Below, piece by piece: positions 1 through 5,615 of a DNA stretch of 10,486 nucleotides. This DNA comes from Nitrospirae bacterium RIFCSPLOW2_12_42_9 (GTDB lineage: Bacteria > Nitrospirota > 9FT-COMBO-42-15 > HDB-SIOI813). The notes below the pieces were generated by a model. That model saw nothing but the letters and a program-made list of their open reading frames with translations, made no database searches and was not told where the DNA came from. The DNA lies in NCBI GenBank assembly GCA_001805205.1, contig MHER01000017.1, forward strand, positions 1-10,486, given 5' to 3'. Made by a program: the position numbers and the translations under genes. Every line of letters begins with the position of its first letter. Positions within the stretch are counted from its first letter, which is position 1.

Positions 1-166
1 TTGCCCCGCCCTTGCTGACATCCATTGAGAATGTTGCTTTGTATGTAGTGGTTTCAGGAAAGATATAGCCGTTGCCAGAGATCCTGTTGATGGCGGCTGA
101 GGCTATTTGGGGCAGCCCTATCCCAGCAATTATGAGAATGGCAAAGAGGAATCTTTTATAATTCAC
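1..166 (-). CDS. Secreted protein, N-terminal fragment (cut by window edge)
   Basis: This reading frame is open from a GTG at 166 down to position 1 and leaves through the left edge, so only about 55 residues are visible. The start MNYKRFLFAILIIAGIGLPQ is followed by IASAA, a clear signal peptide with a likely cut after ASA. The visible mature part begins with INRISGNGYIFPETT. I cannot assign a family from so little. No good Shine-Dalgarno precedes the GTG. An in-frame TTG at 196-194 (adding LKNKTITLVS) is an alternative start. The gene lies 72 bp downstream of the PEP-CTERM gene on the same strand, with no obvious terminator between, so co-transcription and a cell-surface or extracellular role are plausible but inferred. 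Confidence 0.6.
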   Translation of the reverse strand, partial: MNYKRFLFAILIIAGIGLPQIASAAINRISGNGYIFPETTTYKATFSMDVSKGGA

Positions 167-238
167 TGATACTAATGTAATGGTTTTATTTTTCAAAGAT
201 ACCGTTACAAAGAAGAATTATTTTATAAGCGTTATTGT

Positions 239-853
239 TTAAACCTTATTCCACCTAAATCTTAATCTACCAACCATTATTAACAACAGGATAAGTGTAA
301 GTCCCACACCAACAAGCAGTATTGTGCCTGGTTCCGGTACTGGAGAAATCCCTCTTGTTGTACCTCCAGATTGGTAAGGATTACAACTATCCGTATCAGC
401 ACAATCAGGCGCATCAGTAGGAAGTGTAAGCAGGACATCGAAGGTGATATCGCCTGCCTGATGCATAATTTTAAAACTAAAGCCAGATAAAGATGAGTCA
501 GGCTGTATATCGGTTCCGAAAGGTGGTACTCCCAGGTTAAGTGAGTATGCATTAATAAAGTCTGTGTTACTTAAATCAGTCCATGGTGCAGGTGTACCAT
601 CCCATCCAGAGGGAAGTGATATACCCTCGAAGTCATAGAAATCATCAAAATATAGACCCACATCAAAGATGTTATAACTCCCATCTGCGAGACTTGTCGT
701 ATTGTATAATGTATAATCATATTGCCACCACCCACCACCTAAATCTGTCTCTGTATAGAGAAACTCTGCTGAGGGGATTGCCATTACATAAACGGGTGTA
801 ATCAAAAGAACAAGTATTAAGGAAAACAAAATTTTACTTAACCGCATTTTCAT
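239..853 (-). CDS. PEP-CTERM sorting domain protein
   Basis: This 204-residue exported protein has an N-terminal signal peptide (about residues 1-25, MKMRLSKILFSLILVLLITP...VMA). At the C-terminus is a complete PEP-CTERM signal: VPEP at 172-175, a hydrophobic segment 176-195, then a basic tail with R196, R198 and R200. In this family the tripartite tail is recognised by an exosortase (EpsH/XrtA type), which cuts near PEP and anchors or releases the protein at the surface, usually in exopolysaccharide-producing Gram-negatives. The middle is rich in aromatic residues, Gly, Asp, Ser and Thr, with two cysteines (C151, C157), and resembles no enzyme I know. ATG at 853 is preferred over ATG at 847 because a TGAGGT ribosome site sits 4-5 bases before it. 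A sigma-54-like promoter lies upstream. No exosortase gene is in the window. Confidence 0.9.
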   Translation of the reverse strand: MKMRLSKILFSLILVLLITPVYVMAIPSAEFLYTETDLGGGWWQYDYTLYNTTSLADGSYNIFDVGLYFDDFYDFEGISLPSGWDGTPAPWTDLSNTDFINAYSLNLGVPPFGTDIQPDSSLSGFSFKIMHQAGDITFDVLLTLPTDAPDCADTDSCNPYQSGGTTRGISPVPEPGTILLVGVGLTLILLLIMVGRLRFRWNKV

Positions 854-909
854 ATTTACCTCATAAAGACATACATTTATTGTTTATATCTCTTCAATAC
901 AAATTATTA

Positions 910-925
910 TGCAATTTCTAAGCCA
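910..925 (-). promoter_or_regulatory. Sigma-54 (-24/-12) promoter of the PEP-CTERM gene
   Basis: On the minus strand TGGC (925-922), seven bases, then TTGCA (914-910) gives the GG-N10-GC spacing required by RpoN holoenzyme. The predicted start near 899 leaves a leader of about 45 bases before the ATG at 853. Known context: PEP-CTERM genes are often controlled by the PrsK/PrsR two-component system, where PrsR is a sigma-54 activator. The match is by eye. Confidence 0.6.
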
Positions 926-987
926 CTTTCTTATCCTATTGAAATTTAAAGAATTTTATTAAAGAGCCTTTTAAAAAATCTCTGGAA

Positions 988-1231
988 TGTTAAATTTTCC
1001 GTCACTTTTGGGGTCTATTTTTAGGATGAAGTTGTCTTCTTTTAATAATAATTCAGAAATAAACCCTGATTTATCAATAAGTTATATAATATAAAAGGAC
1101 TGTTAAATTTTCCGTCACTCTTTGGGTCTATTTTGAGGACAAAATTGGCATTTTTAATTAAAATTTAGAAACAAATCCTGTTTTATCAGTGAGTTATATA
1201 AAGTAAACGAACTGTTAAATTTTCCGTCACT
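988..1231. repeat. 112/113-bp direct repeats, two full units plus a truncated third
   Basis: The 19-base block tgttaaattttccgtcact occurs three times, at 988-1006, 1101-1119 and 1213-1231. The spacings are 113 and 112 bp. The sequence after each of the first two blocks is also related (gggtctattttxagga near the start, ttatcaxtxagttatata near the end), so units 988-1100 and 1101-1212 are diverged copies, about three quarters identical by eye. The third copy keeps only the conserved block. Neither strand has a coding frame. The conserved block starts with TG, as many transposon ends do, and repeated ends are known for IS21-type elements, so this may be a leftover transposon end. No transposase gene is present, and a regulatory array is also possible. 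Confidence 0.8.
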
Positions 1232-1295
1232 TTCCCTCATCCCCTGTCCTTAAAGAATGAACGTACAATAATAATGAATCACGAAAAGGTTGGAC

Positions 1296-1324
1296 TTGAC
1301 ATTTGTTCATATTTATAATATGTT
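1296..1324 (+). promoter_or_regulatory. Promoter of the AbiEi/AbiEii-like operon
   Basis: A perfect -35 TTGACA (1296-1301), 17 bases and a -10 TATGTT (1319-1324) give a good sigma-70 promoter with a start near 1331. It lies inside the longest possible reading frame of the antitoxin gene (which could open at ATG 1290), and this is the main reason for choosing the internal ATG at 1362. Confidence 0.65.
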
Positions 1325-1356
1325 CATTATAAGCGAACATTTTATTAAAGTGAACA
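1304..1356. promoter_or_regulatory. Nested double inverted-repeat operator
   Basis: Half-sites TGTTCA (1304-1309 and 1321-1326) face CGAACA (1334-1339) and TGAACA (1351-1356). Both pairs share one centre at about 1330, and the half-sites on each side are 17 bp apart. The inner pair covers the -10 and the transcription start; the outer pair adjoins the -35 and the leader. AbiEi antitoxins are known to repress their own promoter by cooperative binding to two inverted repeats, so autoregulation by the adjacent gene product is the natural reading. Confidence 0.75.
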
Positions 1357-1361
1357 AGATT

Positions 1362-2411
1362 ATGGACAGAGGCAATAGAAATATTGAAAAGGAAATCTTC
1401 CAACTTGCTATCGAGGCGTTTAGGAAAAATATTCCGGTCCAGGCTGAAATAGAGACGTTAGCCCAAGAGCCCGTCTATGCAACTGGATTTCGACCGGACT
1501 GGAGAATAAGGATGGTGATACGAGACAAGGCCATAGGTTACTATGCCGAAATAAAAACCACTATCACAAAGACAAATAAGCTCCTTTTACTGATGAACAG
1601 AGAGAAGTTAAACTACCCGCTTTTGTTAATCACAAAATATGTAAACCCACAAATGGCGGAGCAATTAAGGCAGGAAGGGCTGGAATTTATTGATACTGCC
1701 GGCAATGCATTTATCAATCAGCCGCCAATGTACATATTTGTCAAAGGGAACAGGCCTTTGGAAATCCCAAAACACGCGCCTCTTAAAAGGGCATTCAAGC
1801 CTGCCGGCTTAAGAATAATTTATACCTTTTTATGCAATCCAGGCATTGTGGGTAAGACTTACCGGGAGATTGCTGCTGCCACCGGGGTTGCTCTCGGGAC
1901 TGTTAACTGGATCATGAAGGAACTAAAGGAGCTGGGTTTTCTCATGGACATGGGGAAGCGGGGTTATAAACTAATCCAGAAAGAGAATTTATTACGCCGA
2001 TGGGTGACTGCCTATCCAGAACAGTTGATGCCGAAACAGATGCTGGGGCGCTACAGGGGTGAGCAAGACTGGTGGCAACAAAAGAGGCTGGACCCGAAGA
2101 TAGCACAGTGGGGCGGAGAGGTTGCTGCTGCAAGACTTACACAATATCTAAAACCTGAGTTCATAACAATCTATACTGAGGCTCACCAGCTCAATAAACT
2201 GCTGATCGAAAACAGACTCAAGAGAGACACGGCTGGGGATGTTGAAATTCTTGCAAGATTTTGGATACTTGCCGGTCAGTGGGAATATGATGACCTGGTG
2301 CATCCAATCCTTGTTTATGCAGACCTTCTGGCAACAGGAAACCAGAGAAACATAGAAACAGCGAAAATGATCTATGAGCAATATATTATTCAACTTATCC
2401 GGGAAGATTGA
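1362..2411 (+). CDS. AbiEi-family antitoxin / transcriptional regulator (type IV TA)
   Basis: I read this as a 349-residue protein of the AbiEi type, which neutralises an AbiEii nucleotidyltransferase and represses its own operon. Residues 164-204 form a winged helix-turn-helix (TYREIAAATGVALGTVNWIM, then GFL...GKRGYKL), placed mid-protein. The N-terminal part has PDW (45-47), YYAEIK (60-65) and GLEFIDTAGNAFI (106-118); the last resembles a motif I associate with this regulator group. PD...ExK spacing suggests a restriction-endonuclease-like fold, without evidence of activity. The C-terminal 140 residues are helical and probably contact the toxin. The frame could open at ATG 1290 or 1320, but both lie in or before the promoter; ATG 1362 follows the predicted transcription start by about 30 bases. 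Its ribosome site is weak. The 3' end overlaps the toxin gene by 38 bp. Confidence 0.8.
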   Translation: MDRGNRNIEKEIFQLAIEAFRKNIPVQAEIETLAQEPVYATGFRPDWRIRMVIRDKAIGYYAEIKTTITKTNKLLLLMNREKLNYPLLLITKYVNPQMAEQLRQEGLEFIDTAGNAFINQPPMYIFVKGNRPLEIPKHAPLKRAFKPAGLRIIYTFLCNPGIVGKTYREIAAATGVALGTVNWIMKELKELGFLMDMGKRGYKLIQKENLLRRWVTAYPEQLMPKQMLGRYRGEQDWWQQKRLDPKIAQWGGEVAAARLTQYLKPEFITIYTEAHQLNKLLIENRLKRDTAGDVEILARFWILAGQWEYDDLVHPILVYADLLATGNQRNIETAKMIYEQYIIQLIRED

Positions 2412-3243
2412 TCCACAAACAGTAGAAGCCCTTGACATTGTGAAGAGAGCCGCCGACACCCTGAGCATTCCTTTTTTCATGGTTGGTGCTTCTGCAAGAG
2501 ATTTCATTTTCAAACACTGCTATGGAATAGAACCCCCAAGGATGACGAGAGACATCGACTTGGGGATCGAAGTTGCCAGTTGGGAGGAATTCAAGCAACT
2601 TAAGGAATCATTAATGTCAACGGGCAAATTCTCTTCCACGATGGAACGGCAAAGGCTCCGGTTCGATTCTGTTTTTATCGATATAGTTCCCTTCGGCTCC
2701 ATTACAGACAAGAACAGACGGATAAGCTGGCCGCCAGAACACGAAATATTCATGAGTATGGCCGGTTTCAAGGAGGCTTATGAATACTCGGTTACTGTCA
2801 GACTGAGTTCAGCCCCTGATCTCGATATTAAATTGCCAACCCTGCCGGGCCTGGCAATCATGAAAATCATTTCGTGGAAAGAGAAATATCCTGAGCGTAA
2901 GAAGGATGCTGAGGATCTTCTGTTCATCATGCAGAAATATGAAGAGGCCGGTAACTCTGATAGGCTTTACGATAAAGAGCAGAACCTCCTGCAAGAGGAG
3001 AAATTTGATACGAAACATGCCAGTATCAGATTGCTTGGTCGTGATATGGCCAGGATAGCAGACCCTGATACATTGGACACGGTCATTACCATATTAGACG
3101 GTGAAACAGGGGAACAGTCTCAATACCGGTTGGTTACAGATATGATCATGGGTACTCTTACTTTCGATGATAGATTCGATGAGATACTTTTTCAGGTAGA
3201 GAGACTGGAAAAAGGGATTGAAGAGGCAGGTAAAAACAAATAG
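2374..3243 (+). CDS. AbiEii/AbiGii-family nucleotidyltransferase toxin
   Basis: This 289-residue protein carries a polymerase-beta-type nucleotidyltransferase core: VGASARD (37-43) for the glycine-serine motif, TRDID (58-62) with D60 and D62 as metal ligands, and DIVPFG (103-108) with D103 as the third acidic residue. PTLPGLAIMK (155-164) and KKDAEDL (176-182, DxxDL) fit the third and fourth motifs of AbiEii toxins. Members of this family transfer nucleotides, in some cases to tRNA, and stop growth; the substrate here cannot be read from sequence. The start lies inside the antitoxin gene and no strong ribosome site is visible, which suggests translational coupling and keeps antitoxin in excess. 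A coding-like tail continues in the -1 frame past the stop. All catalytic residues look intact. Confidence 0.85.
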   Translation: MSNILFNLSGKIDPQTVEALDIVKRAADTLSIPFFMVGASARDFIFKHCYGIEPPRMTRDIDLGIEVASWEEFKQLKESLMSTGKFSSTMERQRLRFDSVFIDIVPFGSITDKNRRISWPPEHEIFMSMAGFKEAYEYSVTVRLSSAPDLDIKLPTLPGLAIMKIISWKEKYPERKKDAEDLLFIMQKYEEAGNSDRLYDKEQNLLQEEKFDTKHASIRLLGRDMARIADPDTLDTVITILDGETGEQSQYRLVTDMIMGTLTFDDRFDEILFQVERLEKGIEEAGKNK

Positions 3244-3323
3244 GAGATGATGATGCAGGGAAGAAGATCAGGCAGTCTCTTATTGAAGAAGGCATAGATA
3301 TTACCGGACTTATCAAAGGCTGA
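3237..3323 (+). other. Coding-like tail in -1 frame after the toxin stop
   Basis: From 3237 the -1 frame runs QIGDDDAGKKIRQSLIEEGI then DITGLIKG and a TGA at 3321-3323. Its composition is like a charged protein C-terminus and it directly follows the toxin frame at a run of five A (3232-3236). One extra A in that run, or -1 slippage on AAAAAC, would join the two. This could be a recent single-base deletion, an assembly error, or a frameshift product. A chance open frame of 28 codons is also possible. Confidence 0.35.
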
Positions 3324-3372
3324 GGTTTGTATTCCCCGTTTCTCACCCTTTCGTCTGTGAATTGAACTTCAA

Positions 3373-3978
3373 TCAGAATGGGACTTTTACATGGAATCCT
3401 ATGGAATCCTTATTATAGGTAAAATATGGGACCACCCTGTCCTTTCCTGAAACTACTCTGTAACCATTGAGGAGGGACTGAGTCATTGCTATAGATAAGA
3501 TCATATCCCTGCTTATACCAGTCTCTTTTACAAGTATATTCGGGTCAGCATCAGGGTTGTCATTATTCAGATAAAATGTATATAGAGAATACCAGAGGAA
3601 ATCAGTACCACTGAAGAATAACAGTGCCTTGTTATAAGTTGTAGGGTTTTTCCTGTATGATTGCAGGGCATATTCAAAACTTAAATTGGCGCCGATCTCT
3701 CCACCAAGTGCAAAAGATGGATATGCCTTATCCTCAAGCTTTTTTGTTGAGGTATAGCCTAAAAATAGATTGTTTTTCTGTTTTGAGAAAAACGTAACTG
3801 ATATGCCTTCTCCTCCAACTGAGCTTCCTACAATAGCATGGCCATATTCATGGACTGCAAGATTTGTAAAGAAGGCTGAACTAAATTTAATTAATTCTTC
3901 CGGATTTGCACCCTTTGATTGTAAAGGTGTTACGGCCAACAGGGTTAAAAATATAAATAATGTTATAAGTACCTTCAT
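3373..3978 (-). CDS. Riboswitch-controlled secreted HExxH protein (putative zinc metallopeptidase)
   Basis: This 201-residue protein starts with a signal peptide (MKVLITLFIFLTLLAVTPLQ, probable end near SKGA). The motif AVHEYGHAIVG (42-51, HEYGH 43-47) is the HExxH zinc-binding helix of metallopeptidases. A downstream acidic ligand is needed; E94 in LGGEIGAN or E102 are candidates. The rest (hydrophobic 118-136, tail PYFTYNKDSIGFHVKVPF) suggests association with a membrane or the periplasm. I do not recognise a named family, and peptidase activity is inferred only from the motif. The frame extends up to 4077 but that part overlaps the riboswitch and terminator; ATG 3978 fits the signal peptide and follows GGATGGGGAA. 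It is preceded by its own promoter, GEMM aptamer and terminator, so a cyclic dinucleotide probably controls it. Confidence 0.75.
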   Translation of the reverse strand: MKVLITLFIFLTLLAVTPLQSKGANPEELIKFSSAFFTNLAVHEYGHAIVGSSVGGEGISVTFFSKQKNNLFLGYTSTKKLEDKAYPSFALGGEIGANLSFEYALQSYRKNPTTYNKALLFFSGTDFLWYSLYTFYLNNDNPDADPNILVKETGISRDMILSIAMTQSLLNGYRVVSGKDRVVPYFTYNKDSIGFHVKVPF

Positions 3979-4003
3979 TTCCCCATCCATGGCCGAAGTG
4001 GGG

Positions 4004-4041
4004 AAAATAAAAAAGCCCATTACCACTCGGTAATGGGCTTT
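4004..4041 (-). terminator. Intrinsic terminator of the riboswitch expression platform
   Basis: On the minus strand AAAGCCCATTACC (4041-4029), loop GAGT, GGTAATGGGCTTT (4024-4012) is a perfect 13-bp stem, followed by TTT A TTTT (4011-4004). It lies between the aptamer and the ATG at 3978, so it would stop transcription of the HEYGH gene unless prevented. A competing short hairpin ATGGG/CCCAT (4049-4045 with 4038-4034 region) overlaps its 5' arm and could act as antiterminator. Confidence 0.9.
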
Positions 4042-4050
4042 AACCCATAT

Positions 4051-4135
4051 CCACTTCGGCGGCCCCGCTTCCCTCATTCCTGAGGGCCGGAGGCTCTGCG
4101 TCCTGCCGTTACCGGCAGTTTGCTCTTATCGGTGG
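4051..4135 (-). ncRNA. GEMM-I cyclic dinucleotide riboswitch, probable GEMM-Ib (cGAMP) subclass
   Basis: Read on the minus strand, the aptamer contains GATAAGAGCAAAC, a CTGCCG/CGGCAG hairpin with GTAA tetraloop, GGACGCAGAGCC, a second hairpin CCCTCA-GGAA-TGAGGG, then AAGCGGGGCCGCCG and a closing GTGG that pairs with CCAC at the 5' end. From CAAAC to GCC the length equals that of the Vibrio cholerae Vc2 aptamer base for base, and the ligand-contact A47 and C92 equivalents are kept. At the G20 equivalent (minus-strand base 4124) there is an A. In GEMM-I RNAs G20 favours c-di-GMP, and A20 is the mark of the 3',3'-cGAMP-sensing GEMM-Ib group known from Geobacter relatives. One other core base differs (CGCAGAGCC for CGCAAAGCC). 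It controls the HEYGH protein gene through the terminator downstream. Confidence 0.85.
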
Positions 4136-4164
4136 TATCTAAATTATCGCTCTATGTAATTTTT

Positions 4165-4192
4165 ACTATACCACTAAGATAGTATATGTCAA
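4165..4192 (-). promoter_or_regulatory. Promoter of the riboswitch transcript
   Basis: On the minus strand TTGACA (4192-4187), 16 bases, TATAGT (4170-4165) is a near-consensus sigma-70 promoter. The predicted start near 4158 is about 20 bases before the aptamer, a normal distance for a riboswitch leader. Confidence 0.75.
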
Positions 4193-4248
4193 ATGGGCAA
4201 TTTATTTCGGTTCAGTATAGCCAAAAACTGTCTCTTGTTCACCAAGTG

Positions 4249-4264
4249 CAAGAAAATTTTCTTG
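4249..4264. repeat. Perfect 16-bp palindrome
   Basis: caagaaaattttcttg equals its own reverse complement. It lies between the divergent promoters of the riboswitch gene and the Mut7-C gene, just before the latter. It has no loop, so it is more likely a dimeric protein site than an RNA hairpin. No regulator is identified. Confidence 0.5.
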
Positions 4265-4276
4265 TTTTCCTGTTTG

Positions 4277-4305
4277 TTGTACCCCCGTTAGGGTTGCACT
4301 ATATA
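4277..4305 (+). promoter_or_regulatory. Candidate promoter of the Mut7-C / lipoyl transferase operon
   Basis: TTGTAC (4277-4282), 17 bases and TATATA (4300-4305) give a fair sigma-70 match with a start near 4312, about 20 bases before the ATG at 4332. The -35 is weak (three of six). Confidence 0.4.
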
Positions 4306-4331
4306 TCTAAGATATGATATCAGTTAATATA

Positions 4332-4787
4332 ATGAAGTTTATTGCAGATGAGATGTTAGGCAGGCTTGCAAAATGGCTAAGGATCTTAGGATATGACACT
4401 GTCTTTGTAAAAAATATACGGGATGCAGAGATTATCAGAAGATCAATAATTGAAAGGAGGATATTACTGACAAGAGATACTCTCATGATCAAAAGAAAAG
4501 GTCTAAAGAACTTTCTCTTTATATCCCATGATCACACTATTGATCAGCTAAAACAAGTTGTAAATGAGCTAAGGCTTCCTCAGCCGGACAATCCTTTCTC
4601 ACGATGTGTGGTTTGTAACACCCCCATCACAACGTATTCAAAAGAAGATGCCTGCAGAACAGTACCTGAATATGTGTGCAATACGCAGGATGTCTTTGGT
4701 TATTGTCAGGAGTGCAAGAAGATATACTGGAAAGGTACCCACTATGCTAAGATGCTCAAAACTATTGAGGGGCTTTTTATCAGGTAA
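4332..4787 (+). CDS. Mut7-C RNase domain protein with zinc ribbon
   Basis: This 151-residue protein matches the Mut7-C family: an N-terminal PIN-like nuclease domain (MKFIADEMLGRLAKWLRILG, 1-20; acidic D6/E7; LLTRDT 45-50 with D49) and a C-terminal zinc ribbon with RCVVC (C92, C95) and YCQECKKIYWKGTHY (C125, C128, then W133 and H137). The family is predicted to cut RNA and is widespread in bacteria and archaea, but its cellular role is poorly known. The frame could open at ATG 4314, but family members begin at the M-K-F position, so ATG 4332 is preferred. Neither start has a good ribosome site. The next gene begins 8 bp after the stop on the same strand. Confidence 0.85.
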   Translation: MKFIADEMLGRLAKWLRILGYDTVFVKNIRDAEIIRRSIIERRILLTRDTLMIKRKGLKNFLFISHDHTIDQLKQVVNELRLPQPDNPFSRCVVCNTPITTYSKEDACRTVPEYVCNTQDVFGYCQECKKIYWKGTHYAKMLKTIEGLFIR

Positions 4788-4795
4788 ATGTTTAT

Positions 4796-5605
4796 ATGAG
4801 TAATATCTGGCGGTTAATAAATTCAGGTGGTAATCATGGTTTCTACAATATGGCAATAGATGAAGCTATTTCCATTGCCTGTAGAAATGGAGTAGTATCA
4901 CCTACCCTGCGCTTTTATACATGGTCACCACCAACAATATCAATCGGGTATTTTCAGGAACATGAAAGTTTATCAGATAACTACAGTTTCATTCCTGATA
5001 ATACTCCTGTAGTCAGACGGATTACAGGTGGAAGGGCAATTCTTCACGGGAATGACTTGAGCTATAGTATAGTATGTCCCACTGCTAACAGATTATTCCC
5101 TGATAATCTGAAAGGCGCATATTCGATTGTTACAAAGGCCCTTATCAGTGGACTTGCATATCTCGATATAACTCCAGACCCGATTCTTACCCTCCAAAAA
5201 ACATCAGGCAATAAACATTGGCGTATTAAAGCGGACCCTTCAACAAAGACCGCACCTTATCATCATTCTAAACTATGCTTTGATACTGTTCTCGGTCATG
5301 AAATAACTGTTAATGGGAAAAAGCTGATGGGAAGTGCTCAGCGCCGCTGGACAGAACTGTTCCTTCAACATGGCTCTATACTCATTGATGGCAGGCAAAA
5401 TCATAATGGGCCTGCTTCTATTTCATTAAATGAACTCCTCAGAACCCCTTTGGATATTAAGGAGATTATTTCTGCATTATGCGCAGGGTTTCAAGACATC
5501 ATGGGAATTACTTTAATTGAAGGACATTTGACCGGATATGAAGTAGAACTGGCAGAAAATCTTGTGGAAGATAAATATTCAAAAATATCCTGGAATAAAA
5601 GATAA
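4796..5605 (+). CDS. Biotin/lipoate A/B protein ligase family transferase (LipM-like octanoyltransferase or LplA)
   Basis: This 269-residue cofactor transferase belongs to the LplA/LipM/LipB fold. It shows the lipoyl/octanoyl-binding motif VVRRITGGRAILHGNDLSYS (72-91) and NGKKLMGSAQRR (173-184), whose lysine contacts the acyl carrier or adenylate. KLCFDTVLGHEI (159-170) places C161 where the catalytic cysteine of LipM octanoyltransferases lies, so moving octanoyl groups from ACP to GcvH or other lipoyl domains is favoured over ATP-dependent lipoate ligation. A segment at 130-157 between the motifs is loosely conserved. It would act in the cytoplasm in lipoate biosynthesis or protein lipoylation. 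It follows the Mut7-C gene by 8 bp and converges on the epimerase gene, whose stop is 10 bp away, with no clear terminator in the gap. Confidence 0.85.
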   Translation: MSNIWRLINSGGNHGFYNMAIDEAISIACRNGVVSPTLRFYTWSPPTISIGYFQEHESLSDNYSFIPDNTPVVRRITGGRAILHGNDLSYSIVCPTANRLFPDNLKGAYSIVTKALISGLAYLDITPDPILTLQKTSGNKHWRIKADPSTKTAPYHHSKLCFDTVLGHEITVNGKKLMGSAQRRWTELFLQHGSILIDGRQNHNGPASISLNELLRTPLDIKEIISALCAGFQDIMGITLIEGHLTGYEVELAENLVEDKYSKISWNKR

Positions 5606-5615
5606 TAGCAAATGA

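Noticed and set aside
988..1231. CRISPR array
   Set aside because: Only three heads at about 112 bp spacing, the intervening sequences are related to each other rather than unique, and there are no cas genes.
1290..1361. Antitoxin start at ATG 1290 or 1320
   Set aside because: Both positions fall in or before the promoter and operator, upstream of the predicted transcription start.
3361..3373. Small inverted repeat attgaa-c-ttcaat between convergent genes
   Set aside because: Too short a loop and no U-tract, so it is not a convincing terminator.
3391..3410. Tandem repeat of atggaatcct
   Set aside because: It lies inside the HEYGH coding region and translates smoothly as KDSIGFH; two 10-base copies are likely chance.
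3770..4033. Plus-strand frame opposite the HEYGH gene
   Set aside because: It is a shadow of the real gene and terminator, without a family pattern or ribosome site.
3979..4077. Longer N-terminus for the HEYGH protein (starting MREAGPPKWI at 4077)
   Set aside because: This stretch is the 3' end of the aptamer and the terminator; a good signal peptide starts at 3978 behind a GGGG ribosome site.
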